Positions 8,294 through 17,110 are shown, numbered from the stretch's first letter. The stretch: 64,000 nucleotides of DNA from Modestobacter marinus (GCF_011758655.1 NZ_JAAMPA010000001.1:620001-684000); one strand, 5' to 3'. Notes: generated by a model from the letters alone, not told the origin. Numbers and translations are program-made.

Positions 8294-8344
8294 CGCCCCG
8301 CACCACCCGACGCCCCGCACCACCCGACGCCCCGCACCAGCCGA
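8294..8344. repeat. 17-bp tandem repeat, three copies
   Basis: The unit CGCCCCGCACCACCCGA occurs at 8294-8310, 8311-8327 and, with one change, 8328-8344, followed by four bases of a fourth copy. It fills most of the 110-base divergent promoter gap between the hypothetical gene at 8254 and the phosphatase at 8365. Confidence 0.85.
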
Positions 8345-8364
8345 CGCCTACGCTCCCAACCACC

Positions 8365-8928
8365 ATGGCCGCTCCCCTGACCCTGCTCCTCGTCCGGCAC
8401 GGTCAGAGCGAGTGGAACGCCGCCGGGCTGATGCAGGGCCAGACGCCGCACGTGCCGCTGACCGAGCTCGGCCACCAGCAGGCCGCGCAGGCCGCGGCCG
8501 AGCTCGCCGCGCTCACCGGGGACGGCGGCGGCCCCGGCGCCCTCATCTCGAGCGACCTGCACCGCGCCGTGCAGACCGCCGAGCACTGCGCCGCCGCCAC
8601 CGGCCTGGCCCTCACCACCACCCCCGCGCTGCGCGAGCAGGGCTACGGCGTGCTCGAGGGGCGACCCTCCCGCGAGCTCTGGGACGTCGTCGACTGGACC
8701 GACCCGCACTGGTCGGCCGAGGGCGGGGAGAGCCTCACCCAGCTGCACTCCCGGGTCGCCGGCTACCTCGACCGGCTGCGCGCCGACCCGCCGGCCGCGG
8801 TCGTCGCCCTGGTGACCCACGGCGACACCATCCGGGCCCTCCAGGGGGTGGTCGCCGGTCTCGGCCCGGACCAGATGCCGGCGGTCACCCCGCACAACGG
8901 CACCGTCACCACGCTGGTCCTCCCGTGA
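8365..8928 (+). CDS. Histidine phosphatase, CobC-like candidate
   Basis: 187-residue member of the phosphoglycerate-mutase/acid-phosphatase superfamily. The phospho-histidine motif LVRHGQSEWN is at residues 8-17, the second catalytic region is GVLEGRPSREL and the second histidine lies in VTHGDTIR. Because cobU and cobS follow on the same strand, removal of the 5-phosphate from alpha-ribazole phosphate or adenosylcobalamin phosphate (CobC role) is plausible, but the family is broad and a general phosphatase is equally possible. ATG at 8365 directly precedes the conserved strand. A 61-base gap separates it from cobU. Confidence 0.75.
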   Translation: MAAPLTLLLVRHGQSEWNAAGLMQGQTPHVPLTELGHQQAAQAAAELAALTGDGGGPGALISSDLHRAVQTAEHCAAATGLALTTTPALREQGYGVLEGRPSRELWDVVDWTDPHWSAEGGESLTQLHSRVAGYLDRLRADPPAAVVALVTHGDTIRALQGVVAGLGPDQMPAVTPHNGTVTTLVLP

Positions 8929-8989
8929 GCGGGACGGTGCCGGGCGGGCGGGCAGCGACTGCGGAGCAGCACGGGCCCGGGGACGTGGC

Positions 8990-9553
8990 ATGAGCAGGGT
9001 CCTGGTGCTCGGCGGCTCCCGGTCGGGGAAGTCGGCGCACGCCGAGCAGCTGCTGGCGGACTGGGACGAGGTCACCTACCTCGCCACCTCCGTCGTCGAC
9101 GAGGCCGACGCCGAGTGGTCGGCACGGGTCGCCGCCCATCGCGCCCGCCGCCCGGCCGGGTGGACGACGGTGGAGACGACAGCACCGTCGGAGCTGATCC
9201 GCGGCGGTGCCGTGCTGGTGGACAGCGTCACCACCTGGGTGGCCGCGCTGATGGACGAGACCGGCATCTGGGACGCCGCCGACGCGACCGGGGCGCACGC
9301 CGCGGGCTCTCCCACGGACGCTGCCGCGGCCCGCGACCGGCTGGACCGGCGCTGCGATGCACTGGTCGACAACTGGGTGATGACGCCGGCGCACGTGGTG
9401 GCGGTCAGCGACGAGGTCGGGCTGGGCGTGGTGCCCGAGACCCGGGCCGGGCGGCTGTTCCGGGACACGCTCGGCACGGTGAACCAGCGGCTGGCCGCGA
9501 CCGCCGACGAGGTGTGGTTCGTGGTCGCCGGGCTCCCCCAGCGGCTGCGGTGA
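8990..9553 (+). CDS. cobU: Adenosylcobinamide kinase / guanylyltransferase CobU
   Basis: Phosphorylates adenosylcobinamide and then attaches GMP, forming AdoCbi-GDP for nucleotide loop assembly. 187 residues, close to the family norm. The P-loop GGSRSGKSAHAEQ is at residues 8-20. The guanylylated region is represented by HRARRPAGWTTVE near 50-62, with the His at about 50, and VLVDSVTTWV and VAVSDEVGLGVVPE are the conserved B-strand and loop. ATG at 8990 immediately precedes the core. It overlaps cobS by four bases, so kinase and synthase are coupled. Confidence 0.95.
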   Translation: MSRVLVLGGSRSGKSAHAEQLLADWDEVTYLATSVVDEADAEWSARVAAHRARRPAGWTTVETTAPSELIRGGAVLVDSVTTWVAALMDETGIWDAADATGAHAAGSPTDAAAARDRLDRRCDALVDNWVMTPAHVVAVSDEVGLGVVPETRAGRLFRDTLGTVNQRLAATADEVWFVVAGLPQRLR

Positions 9554-10329
9554 GCGCCGTGCCGCAACGGTCCCGGTGGGCCGGGCCGGCGGAGTCCTTC
9601 GCGCTGCTGACCAGTCTGCGGGTGCCGGCGGCGACCTCGGCCCGCGGGGTGCTGCCCTGGGCGCCGCTGGTCGGCCTGGTGCTCGGCAGCCTGGCCACCG
9701 CGGTCGCCTGGGCCGCCGGCCGCGCCGTCAGCCCGCTGGTCGGTGCGGTGCTGGGCGTCGCCGTCCTGGCCGCGCTCACCCGTGGACTGCACCTGGACGG
9801 GCTGGCCGACACCGCCGACGGGCTGGGTCCACTGCGCGGCCGGGAGAGGGCGCTGGCCGTGATGCGCGCCGGCGACGTCGGCCCATTCGGCGTCGTCACG
9901 CTGGTGCTCACGCTGCTGCTGCAGGTCGGCTGCCTGGCGGCCCTGCTCACCGTGGAGGGCGGCTGGCTCGCCCTGCCGGCCGCCACCGTCGCCGCCCGGG
10001 TGGCGATGGCGCGCACCGGCCTGCCCGGGGTGCCGATCGCCGCGGGCTCGTCCCTGGGCCAGGCGGTCGCCGGGACCGTGTCCCGGGGCTGGCTGGCCGG
10101 AGCGGCACTGGTCACCGCGGCGGTGGCCGCCGGGAGTGCACTGGTCGTCGGCGGCCCGGTCGCCGGGCTGGGGCTGGTCGCGGCCGTCGCCGCCGGGCTG
10201 GCCTCGTCCGAGGCGCTCTTCTCCCGGGCCCGCACCCGGCTGGGCGGGGTCAACGGCGACGTCATGGGCGCCATGGGCGAGGTGACGGCAGCGGTCACCC
10301 TGCTCGCCGCCGCCGTCCTGCTCGGCTGA
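9550..10329 (+). CDS. cobS: Adenosylcobinamide-GDP ribazoletransferase CobS
   Basis: Integral membrane enzyme that joins AdoCbi-GDP to alpha-ribazole (phosphate), the last step of cobalamin assembly. 259 residues with about six hydrophobic helices. The signature HLDGLADTADGLG (acidic metal-binding motif) is at about residues 84-96, followed by the family pattern RAGDVGPFG. GTG at 9550 overlaps the cobU stop (GTGA); GTG at 9559 is an alternative. The last 21 bases of the gene are almost repeated 49 bases downstream. Confidence 0.93.
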   Translation: MSAVPQRSRWAGPAESFALLTSLRVPAATSARGVLPWAPLVGLVLGSLATAVAWAAGRAVSPLVGAVLGVAVLAALTRGLHLDGLADTADGLGPLRGRERALAVMRAGDVGPFGVVTLVLTLLLQVGCLAALLTVEGGWLALPAATVAARVAMARTGLPGVPIAAGSSLGQAVAGTVSRGWLAGAALVTAAVAAGSALVVGGPVAGLGLVAAVAAGLASSEALFSRARTRLGGVNGDVMGAMGEVTAAVTLLAAAVLLG

Positions 10330-10380
10330 GCACACTGCTCGAGCCTGGGGGTGTCAGCCCGCCGTCCTGCTCGGGTGAGC
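10311..10380. repeat. 21-bp direct repeat at the end of cobS
   Basis: Bases 10311-10331, containing the cobS stop, recur at 10360-10380 with one difference. The copy abuts the 3-prime end of the convergent MoaD-like gene. It looks like a small local duplication. No clear terminator stem could be drawn between the two copies. Confidence 0.6.
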
Positions 10381-10665
10381 TCAGCCTCCGGCGACGGACT
10401 GCACGACCATCACCTCCGCACCGGCCGGGACCGGGGTGACCAGGCCGGCGAGCCGCCGGACCTCCTCGCCGTCGACGTAGACGTTGACGTGCCGGCGCAG
10501 CGCCCCGGTCTCGTCCCGCACCCGCCGGTCGAACACCGGGTGCTCGGCGGCGAGGGCGTCGAGCAGGGCGCGGACCGTCGCCGGTTCGGGCAGGTCCAGC
10601 GACATCGACGTCCGGCCGCCGGTGCAGTCGGCGAGCAGCCGCGGCAGCAGCACCCGGACGGTCAC
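10381..10665 (-). CDS. MoaD/ThiS-like ubiquitin-fold protein
   Basis: 94-residue beta-grasp protein ending in VVQSVAGG. A C-terminal Gly-Gly is the site where MoaD, ThiS and small archaeal-type modifiers are activated by adenylation. The pattern ATVRALLDALAAEHP and HVNVYVDGEEV is typical. No MoeB/ThiF-like activating enzyme and no MoaE were seen nearby, so a role in molybdopterin is not supported; sulfur carrier or protein modifier are both possible. GTG at 10665 overlaps the stop of the beta-propeller gene, so the two are translated together. Confidence 0.8.
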   Translation of the reverse strand: MTVRVLLPRLLADCTGGRTSMSLDLPEPATVRALLDALAAEHPVFDRRVRDETGALRRHVNVYVDGEEVRRLAGLVTPVPAGAEVMVVQSVAGG

Positions 10666-11741
10666 GGCAGCACCGCGGCGCGCACGCAGAGCACGTCGGG
10701 CAGGTGGGAGGTGACCGTGCTGAAGGACTCCCCCTCGTCGGCGCTGGCGTACACCTCGCCCCCGCGGGTGCCGACGTAGACGCCCACCGGGTCACCGGCG
10801 TCCACGCAGGCGGCGTCCCGCAACACGGCGTTGTACTCGTGGGTGGGCAGCCCGGCGTCCAGGCGGCGCCAGGTGGCTCCGGCGTCGTCGCTGCGGTGCA
10901 CGGCGAGCTCGCCGTCCGGCGGGATCCGCTCGCCGTCGGCGACCAGCGGGACCACCCAGATCCGCCCACCGCGGCGCGGGTCGGCGAGCATCACGAAGCC
11001 GAAGTCCGACGGCAGCCCGTCGGCGATCGACGTCCACGAGTCGCCGTCGTCGTCGGACCGGTACACGCCGTGGTGGTTCTGCGCGTACAGCCGCCGGGGG
11101 TCGGCCGCGTCCCGGGCGATCTTGTGGACGCACTGGCCGAACTCCGGCGCCGGCCCGGGCATGAAGTACGCGGAGATGCCGGAGTTGCGCGGCTGCCAGG
11201 ACGCCCCGCCGTCCCGCGTCCGGTACACGCCGCCGGTGCTCATGGCCACGTGCACCGTGCCGTCGGGCCCCGGGACGACGGAGTGCGCCGCCGCGCCGCC
11301 GTAGCCCGCGCCCCACTCGCTGCGGTGCGGGTGGTCCCACAGCCCGCGGCAGAGCTCGAAGTGCTCCCCGCCGTCGTCCGAGCGCCAGACCGAGATCGGC
11401 TCGCAACCGGCCCAGACCACGCCGGGCCGGTCGGCGGAGTCCGGGCGCAGCTGCCAGATCCGCTCGACGGCGGCCCCGGTGTCGGCCGGGAACCGGATCG
11501 CCCCACCGGCCGGTTCGTCCCAGGTCGTCCCCAGGTCGTCGGAGTGCAGGACCGTCGGGCCGAAGTGCTCCGACCGCACGCCGACCATCAGCCGGGTGCG
11601 CCCGTCGCGGGTGTCGATGCCGATGCTCGGCACCTCGGTCATCAGGAAGTGCGGTGCGGAGAGCGACCAGCTGCGCCGGTCCTCACTCGTCGCGAGCCAG
11701 AGGCCCTTGCGCGTGCCGATCGCCAGCAGAGTCGTCGCCAT
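10662..11741 (-). CDS. BNR/sialidase-like beta-propeller protein
   Basis: 359-residue protein with repeated Asp-box motifs (SxDxGxTW type): SDDLGTTWDE, SDDGGEHFE, TRDGGASWQ, SDDDGDSWTS, SDDAGATWRR and SADEGESFS. This is the fold of sialidase-like and photosystem-assembly (Ycf48-like) propellers. No signal peptide is visible, so it is probably cytoplasmic, and glycosidase residues cannot be assigned. It is read first in a two-gene operon with the MoaD-like protein through a GTGA overlap. The start ATG at 11741 fits the first strand (MATTLLAIGTRKGLW). Function unknown. Confidence 0.8.
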   Translation of the reverse strand: MATTLLAIGTRKGLWLATSEDRRSWSLSAPHFLMTEVPSIGIDTRDGRTRLMVGVRSEHFGPTVLHSDDLGTTWDEPAGGAIRFPADTGAAVERIWQLRPDSADRPGVVWAGCEPISVWRSDDGGEHFELCRGLWDHPHRSEWGAGYGGAAAHSVVPGPDGTVHVAMSTGGVYRTRDGGASWQPRNSGISAYFMPGPAPEFGQCVHKIARDAADPRRLYAQNHHGVYRSDDDGDSWTSIADGLPSDFGFVMLADPRRGGRIWVVPLVADGERIPPDGELAVHRSDDAGATWRRLDAGLPTHEYNAVLRDAACVDAGDPVGVYVGTRGGEVYASADEGESFSTVTSHLPDVLCVRAAVLP

Positions 11742-11797
11742 GCACTCCTAGACCGCCGGACGCCGACGGACTCATCGGTCCCGCCGCGCCCCCGCGC

Positions 11798-11880
11798 AGT
11801 GATCAGGTGACCTGATCACTGACTGGCCTACCGCACCAACGTTGGTGCGGTAGGCCAGTGTTCGATCAGGTCACCTGATC
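11798..11880. repeat. Nested palindromes after cobN
   Basis: Three perfect palindromes lie in a row: 11798-11820 (23 bases, core TGATCAGGTGACCTGATCA), 11822-11859 (38 bases, arms beginning ACTGGCCTACCGCACCAAC) and 11864-11880 (17 bases, GATCAGGTCACCTGATC). The outer two are the reverse complements of each other, so the whole block can also fold as one long hairpin. It lies between the cobN stop and the next gene on the same strand and may act as terminator. No U-rich tract follows. Confidence 0.85.
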
Positions 11881-11893
11881 ACCGCTGGGCACC

Positions 11894-14800
11894 TCAGGCC
11901 TGGGCGCCGGCGCCGGGCTGCTGGGCCGGGGTGTCGCCGCCCTCCAGGTCGCCCTCGGTGTCCAGGTAGGCCTGCTGCAGCTCGGCCAGCAGCGCCGGGT
12001 CGGGCTCGGCCCACATCTTGCGGTCGACCGCCTCCAGCAGCCGCTCGGCGATCCCGTGCAGCGCCCAGGGGTTCGACTCCTCCATGAACGCCCGGTTCTC
12101 CGGGTCGAGCACGTAGCTCTGCGCGAGCTTCTCGTACATCCAGTCGGCGACGACGCCGGTGGTGGCGTCATAGCCGAACAGGTAGTCGACGGTGGCGGCC
12201 ATCTCGAACGCGCCCTTGTAGCCGTGCCGGCGCATCGCGGCCAGCCACTTCGGGTTGACCACCCGGGCCCGGAACACCCGCGAGGTCTCCTCGACCAGCG
12301 AGCGGGTGCGCACGTGCTCGGGGCGGGTGGAGTCGCCGATGTAGGCCTTCGGCGACGAACCGGTCAGCGCGCGCACCGTGGCGACCATCCCGCCGTGGTA
12401 CTGGAAGTAGTCGTCGGAGTCGGCGATGTCGTGCTCGCGGGTGTCGATGTTCTTGGCCGCCACCGCGATCCGCCGGTAGGCGGTCTCCATGTCCGGGCGG
12501 GCCTGCACCCCGTCGAGGTCCCGGCCGTAGGCGTAGCCGCCCCACACCGCGTAGACCTCGGCCAGGTCGGCGTCGGTGCGCCAGTCCCGGCTGTCGATCA
12601 GCGACAGCAGCCCGGCCCCGTAGGCGCCGGGCTTGGACCCGAACACCCGGGTGGTGGCCCGCCGGCGGTCGCCGTGCTCGGCGACGTCGGCGTCCACGTG
12701 CGCCTTGACGTGGTTCTGCTCCGGCGTCTCGTCCAGCCCCGCGGCCAGGGTGACGGCGTCGTCGAGCATGGTCACCACGTGCGGGAAGGCGTCCCGGAAG
12801 AACCCGGAGATGCGCACCGTGACGTCGATCCGCGGGCGGCCCAGCTCACCGAGCGGGATCGGCTCCAGCGTCGTCACCCGGCGGGAGGCCTCGTCCCACA
12901 CCGGCCGGACGCCGAGCAGCGCCAGCACCTGCGCGACGTCGTCACCGGACGTGCGCATCGCCGAGGTGCCCCATACCGACAGGCCCACGGACGCCGGGAA
13001 CGAACCGGTCTCGGACACGTACCGCTCGACGAGGGACTCGGCCAGCCCCTGCCCGGTCTCCCAGGCCAGCCGGGAGGGCACCGCGCGCGGGTCGACGGAG
13101 TAGAAGTTGCGCCCGGTCGGCAGCACGTTGACCAGCCCGCGCAGCGGCGAGCCCGACGGCCCGGCGGGCACGTAGCCGCCGTCCAGGGCGTGCAGGGCCA
13201 TGTCGATCTCGTCGGTCGTCCTCGCCAGCCGCGGGACGACCTCGTCGACGGCGAACCGCAGGACCGTCGTGACGGCGTCGTCGGCGGTGCCGAGCACGCC
13301 GGTCACGACGTCGGCGATCGCCGCCGCCGACCAGCCGCGATCCTCCATGCCGGCCACCAGCGCGGCGGCCTTCGCCTCGACCTCGTCGGTCTCGTGCAGC
13401 CCGGCCGAGCCGTCCTCCACCAGGCCGAGCGCCTCGCGCAGGCCGGGCATGGCGACCGAGCCGCCCCAGATCTGCCGGGCCCGCAGGATCGCCAGCACCA
13501 GCCCGACCCGGGCGTCGCCCTCCGGCGGGGAGCCGAAGACGTGCAGCCCGTCGCGGATCTGGCTGTCCTTGATGGCGCACAGCCAGCCGTCGACGTGCAG
13601 GATCATCTCGTCGAACTCGGCGTCGTGCGGCCGGTCGTCCAGGCCCAGGTCGTGGTCGAGCTTGGCGGCCTGGATCAGCGTCCAGATCTGCTGCCGGACG
13701 GCGGGCAGCTTGGGCGGGTCCATCGCGGCGATGTTGGCGTGCTCGTCGAGCAGCTGCTCCAGCCGGGCGATGTCGCCGTAGGTGTCGGCGCGGGCCATCG
13801 GCGGCACCATGTGGTCGACCAGCACCGCGTGCGCCCGCCGCTTGGCCTGCGAGCCCTCGCCCGGGTCGTTGACCAGGAACGGGTAGACCATCGGCAGGTC
13901 GCCCAGGGCGGCGTCCGGCGCGCAGGACGACGACAGCCCCACGGTCTTGCCGGGCATCCACTCCAGGTTGCCGTGCTTGCCCACGTGCACGACCGCGTGC
14001 GCGCCGAAGGACGAGCGCAGCCAGTGGTAGGCGGCCAGGTAGTGGTGGGACGGCGGCAGGTCCGGGTCGTGGTAGATCGCGATCGGGTTCTCCCCGAAGC
14101 CGCGCGGCGGCTGGACCATCACCACGACGTTGCCGGCGCGCAGCGCGGCGAACACGATGCAGTCGTCGGTCGGGTCGACGAACAGCTCGCCCGGCGGCGG
14201 CCCCCAGTGCTCCACCATCCGGTCGGTCAGCTCGGCGGGGAGGGTGTCGAAGAACCGGCGGTACTCCGCGGCCGGGATGCGCACCGGGTTGCCGGACAGC
14301 TGCTCGGCGGTCAGCCAGTCCGGGTCCTGGCCGCCGGCCTCGATCAGGGCGTGCACCAGCCGGTCGCCGTCCAGGTCCGCGATGCCGGGCAGCGAGCCCT
14401 CGCCGTCGAACGGGCCGATGTCGTAGCCCTGCCCGGCCATCGCGGCCAGCAGCCGGACCACCGACGCGGGGGTGTCCAGGCCGACCGCGTTGCCGATCCG
14501 GGAGTGCTTCGTCGGGTACGCCGACAGCATCACCACGATCTTGCGGTCGGCGGGGGCGGTGTGCCGCAGCCGGGCGTGCGCGACGGCGGTGCCGGCCACC
14601 CGGGCGGCCCGCTCCGGGTCGGGCACGTAGGAGGTCAGGCCCTCGTCGTCGACCTCCTTGAAGGAGAACGGCACGCTGATGATCCGGCCGTCGAACTCGG
14701 GGATGGCGACCTGGTTGCCGACGTCCAGCGGGGAGAGCCCGTCGTCGTTGGCCGCCCAGGTCTCCCGGGGGGTGCCGAGCACCAGCCCCTGGATCACCGG

Positions 14801-15607
14801 GACGTCGAGGCGGGCCAGCTCGCCGACGTCCCAGGCGCCGTCGTCCCCACCGGCGGAGGCGGTGGCGGGCTTGGAGCCGCCGGCCGCCAGCACGGTGACG
14901 ACCATGGCGTCGACCGTGCGGAGCACGTCGAGCATCTCCGGCTCCACCGACCGCAGCGACGCGGTGTAGACCGGCACCGGCACGCCGCCGGCGGTCTCGA
15001 TCGCCTCGCAGAGCGTGTGCACGAACGCGGTGTTCCCGGCCAGGTGGTGCGCCCGGTAGTAGAGGACGGCGACCCGCGGGCCGGTCGCAGCGTCGTCGTC
15101 GCCGTTGCGGGCTCGCTCCGCTCCTCGGTCGCTGGCGCTCCCTGCGATGCTCACTCCCCCGTCACCAGCGGGGCCCGTGCGGTCCAGCAGCCCCCAGTCC
15201 GGCGCGACGGCCGGGGCCTCGAAGCCCTCGCCGTCCAGCAGCACCGTGTCGGCCAGGAAGCGGTGCAGCTGCACCATGTTGTCCGGGCCGCCCTGGGCCA
15301 GGTAGGTGTGCGCCTCGGTCGCCACGCCCATCGGCACGGTCGAGAGCTCCATGAGCTCGGCGTCCGGCAGCTGCTCGCCGCCGAGCACGACGACCGGCAC
15401 ACCCAGGGCGAGCAGCGGCGCGACCATGTCCTCGTACTTCCGGCGCGACCCCAGGATGCGGACCACGACGAGGTCGGTCCCGGCGGCGAACTCCGCGAGG
15501 TCGCCGGCGCGGTAGGGGTTGCCCAACCGCCAGTCGGCGGAGCTGGACCGGGCCGACAGCAGGTCGGTGTCGGAGGTGGAGAGCAGGGTGAAGGTGCGTG
15601 AGCTCAC
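11894..15607 (-). CDS. cobN: Cobaltochelatase subunit CobN
   Basis: Large subunit that binds hydrogenobyrinate diamide and inserts cobalt together with AAA/VWA subunits. 1237 residues, the usual CobN/ChlH size. Family blocks seen include NPIAIYHDPDLPPSHHYLAA, HAVVHVGKHGNLEWMPGK and NFYSVDPRAVPS, plus the C-terminal GKPxxYGAG-like SKPGAYGAGLL. GTG at 15607 is chosen: it has GGGAGG eight bases ahead and follows directly after the riboswitch, whereas the open frame further upstream runs through the riboswitch itself. A short low-complexity insert near residues 150-180 (RSERARNGDDD) interrupts an otherwise conserved region. Partner subunit: the ChlI/ChlD-type gene at 60291. Confidence 0.95.
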   Translation of the reverse strand: MSSRTFTLLSTSDTDLLSARSSSADWRLGNPYRAGDLAEFAAGTDLVVVRILGSRRKYEDMVAPLLALGVPVVVLGGEQLPDAELMELSTVPMGVATEAHTYLAQGGPDNMVQLHRFLADTVLLDGEGFEAPAVAPDWGLLDRTGPAGDGGVSIAGSASDRGAERARNGDDDAATGPRVAVLYYRAHHLAGNTAFVHTLCEAIETAGGVPVPVYTASLRSVEPEMLDVLRTVDAMVVTVLAAGGSKPATASAGGDDGAWDVGELARLDVPVIQGLVLGTPRETWAANDDGLSPLDVGNQVAIPEFDGRIISVPFSFKEVDDEGLTSYVPDPERAARVAGTAVAHARLRHTAPADRKIVVMLSAYPTKHSRIGNAVGLDTPASVVRLLAAMAGQGYDIGPFDGEGSLPGIADLDGDRLVHALIEAGGQDPDWLTAEQLSGNPVRIPAAEYRRFFDTLPAELTDRMVEHWGPPPGELFVDPTDDCIVFAALRAGNVVVMVQPPRGFGENPIAIYHDPDLPPSHHYLAAYHWLRSSFGAHAVVHVGKHGNLEWMPGKTVGLSSSCAPDAALGDLPMVYPFLVNDPGEGSQAKRRAHAVLVDHMVPPMARADTYGDIARLEQLLDEHANIAAMDPPKLPAVRQQIWTLIQAAKLDHDLGLDDRPHDAEFDEMILHVDGWLCAIKDSQIRDGLHVFGSPPEGDARVGLVLAILRARQIWGGSVAMPGLREALGLVEDGSAGLHETDEVEAKAAALVAGMEDRGWSAAAIADVVTGVLGTADDAVTTVLRFAVDEVVPRLARTTDEIDMALHALDGGYVPAGPSGSPLRGLVNVLPTGRNFYSVDPRAVPSRLAWETGQGLAESLVERYVSETGSFPASVGLSVWGTSAMRTSGDDVAQVLALLGVRPVWDEASRRVTTLEPIPLGELGRPRIDVTVRISGFFRDAFPHVVTMLDDAVTLAAGLDETPEQNHVKAHVDADVAEHGDRRRATTRVFGSKPGAYGAGLLSLIDSRDWRTDADLAEVYAVWGGYAYGRDLDGVQARPDMETAYRRIAVAAKNIDTREHDIADSDDYFQYHGGMVATVRALTGSSPKAYIGDSTRPEHVRTRSLVEETSRVFRARVVNPKWLAAMRRHGYKGAFEMAATVDYLFGYDATTGVVADWMYEKLAQSYVLDPENRAFMEESNPWALHGIAERLLEAVDRKMWAEPDPALLAELQQAYLDTEGDLEGGDTPAQQPGAGAQA

Positions 15608-15639
15608 GTGGTGCCTCCCTCGGGGTCCGCGCCCCGGGT

Positions 15640-15765
15640 CGTCGAGCACGGCAGCCGGAGTGTCTGGCTCGCCTCCGCATCGCAGACGACGCAGCGGCTC
15701 ACAGTGGCGGGACCGCGCCGGGTTCGCACCGGCTTCCTCGCGCACTGCCGTGATGTGCCGGAGAC
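15640..15765 (-). ncRNA. Cobalamin riboswitch upstream of cobN
   Basis: On the minus strand the leader contains the B12-box elements: GGAAGCCGGTGCGAAC then CGCGGTCCCGCCACTGTGA at about 15737-15694, and the downstream GAGCCAGACACTCCGGC at 15670-15654. These match the conserved core of the cobalamin aptamer. The region between aptamer and start (15608-15640) can form a GGGG/CCCC stem next to the ribosome site, which suggests translational control. Expected effect: repression of cobN when adenosylcobalamin is plentiful. The outer borders are approximate. Confidence 0.9.
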
Positions 15766-15766
15766 G

Positions 15767-17110
15767 CTACCGGGCTGCCGGCGTCCGGGGCTCGGGCAGC
15801 ACCGGCCCGACCGCGACAGGTGAGGCCACCGGGGTCTCCTCGCCGTCGGGCAGGTCGTCGAGCTCCCGGAGCGGGCGCAGCACGAGCACGGACAGTGCGG
15901 CGACGACGACGGCACCGACGAACACGGCGAAGGCCGTGCGCAGCCCGGTGCCGTCGACGAGCAGGCCGGCCGCGAGGTGCCCGACCGGGCCCGCGGCGTA
16001 CGCGCCGGAGGCGACGATGCCCAGCACCCGCCCGCGCAGGTGCGACGGCACCCGGCGTTGGAACGCCAGGTTGACCAGCGGGTTGATCGGGCCGAAGAGC
16101 AGGCCGGCGAGCGCCCCGCAGCCGAGCAGGACCGGGTAGGGCGGCAGGGCCACGAACGGGACCAGCGCCAGGGACGCCCCCACGGTGGCGACCCGGAGCA
16201 CGAGACTGCGGGGCAGCCGGTGGCCCACGGCCCCCTGCAGCAGGCTGCCCAGCACCCAGCCGCCGCTCATGACGAGCAGCAGCAGGCCGAGCCGGCCGGG
16301 GGCGTCCTGCTGCTCGAACAGCACCGGCAGCAGCACCGCCGAGATCGGCAGGTACGTCGCGGAGACCAGGACGGCGACCGCGGCGGCGCACCGCACGAGG
16401 CGGTCGGCGCGGAGCACGGCGATCCCCTCGGCGGTGTCGGCGAGCACCCGCCGGACCGCGCCCGCCGACGACTCCGCACGGCTCTCCGGCCGGCCGCCGC
16501 CGGGGACCCGGACGAGGGCGACGACGACCGCCGACAGCACGAAGGCCCCCGTCGTGGCCCACAGCGCCGGGACCGCGCCGACCAGCCCGATCAGCACGCC
16601 ACCGACCGCCGGCCCGATGAAGAACGCCGCCCCCCACACCGCCTCGTGGACGCCGTTGACCCGAGACAGCGGGAGCCGGGCGGCCGCGGCGGCTTCCGGC
16701 AGCATCGCCTCCCGCGCGGTCACCCCAGCCGGGTCGAGCAGCGCCCCGAGGGCGGCGAGCGCGACCACCGACCCCAGCCCGAGCCCGCCCGTCGCCAGCT
16801 CCAGCAGCGGGATGGCAGCGACCGCGGCCGCGGAGACGACGTCGGAGACGACCGACACCCGTCGCCGGCCGACCCGGTCGACGACGACGCCGGCGAGCAC
16901 CGCGGTGAGCACCAGCGGCAGCGCCGTCGCCGCCGCGACGAGGCCGGCGCCGGCCGCCCCGCCACCGCGCTCGAGGACCAGCCACGGCAGGACGACCGAG
17001 GTGACCCCGTTGGCCGTGCCGGAGAGCAGGGTCGCCGCCTCGACCGCGAGCAGCGGCAGCCGCCGGGGCGGGCCCACCGCCGTCCGGCCGGCCGGGACCG
17101 TCGTCGTCAA
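15767..17110 (-). CDS. MFS transporter, EntS-like siderophore exporter candidate
   Basis: 447 residues with about 12 hydrophobic helices and the MFS loop VVDRVGRRRVSVVSD between helices 2 and 3. The general pattern (NGVTSVVLPWLV at the start, PINPLVNLAFQRRVP in the second half) is that of the EntS/MFS_3 group, which export enterobactin and other siderophores. It starts with TTG at 17110, overlapping the stop of the preceding transporter (TTGA), so it is the third gene of the SIP-transporter operon. Siderophore export is inferred from family and context; the drug exporter class is the alternative. Confidence 0.8.
   Translation of the reverse strand: MTTTVPAGRTAVGPPRRLPLLAVEAATLLSGTANGVTSVVLPWLVLERGGGAAGAGLVAAATALPLVLTAVLAGVVVDRVGRRRVSVVSDVVSAAAVAAIPLLELATGGLGLGSVVALAALGALLDPAGVTAREAMLPEAAAAARLPLSRVNGVHEAVWGAAFFIGPAVGGVLIGLVGAVPALWATTGAFVLSAVVVALVRVPGGGRPESRAESSAGAVRRVLADTAEGIAVLRADRLVRCAAAVAVLVSATYLPISAVLLPVLFEQQDAPGRLGLLLLVMSGGWVLGSLLQGAVGHRLPRSLVLRVATVGASLALVPFVALPPYPVLLGCGALAGLLFGPINPLVNLAFQRRVPSHLRGRVLGIVASGAYAAGPVGHLAAGLLVDGTGLRTAFAVFVGAVVVAALSVLVLRPLRELDDLPDGEETPVASPVAVGPVLPEPRTPAAR

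Noticed and set aside
8294-8344. Possible CRISPR array
   Set aside because: The repeats are directly adjacent, without spacers, and no cas gene is near.
3269-8380. Very long open frame on the plus strand opposite the Tad operon, and similar long frames elsewhere
   Set aside because: Open only because stop codons are rare in GC-rich DNA. The product is Arg/Pro/Gly/Ala-rich and the genes on the other strand have clear families.
15608-15745. N-terminal extension of CobN
   Set aside because: It would translate the B12 riboswitch; a good ribosome site precedes the GTG at 15607.
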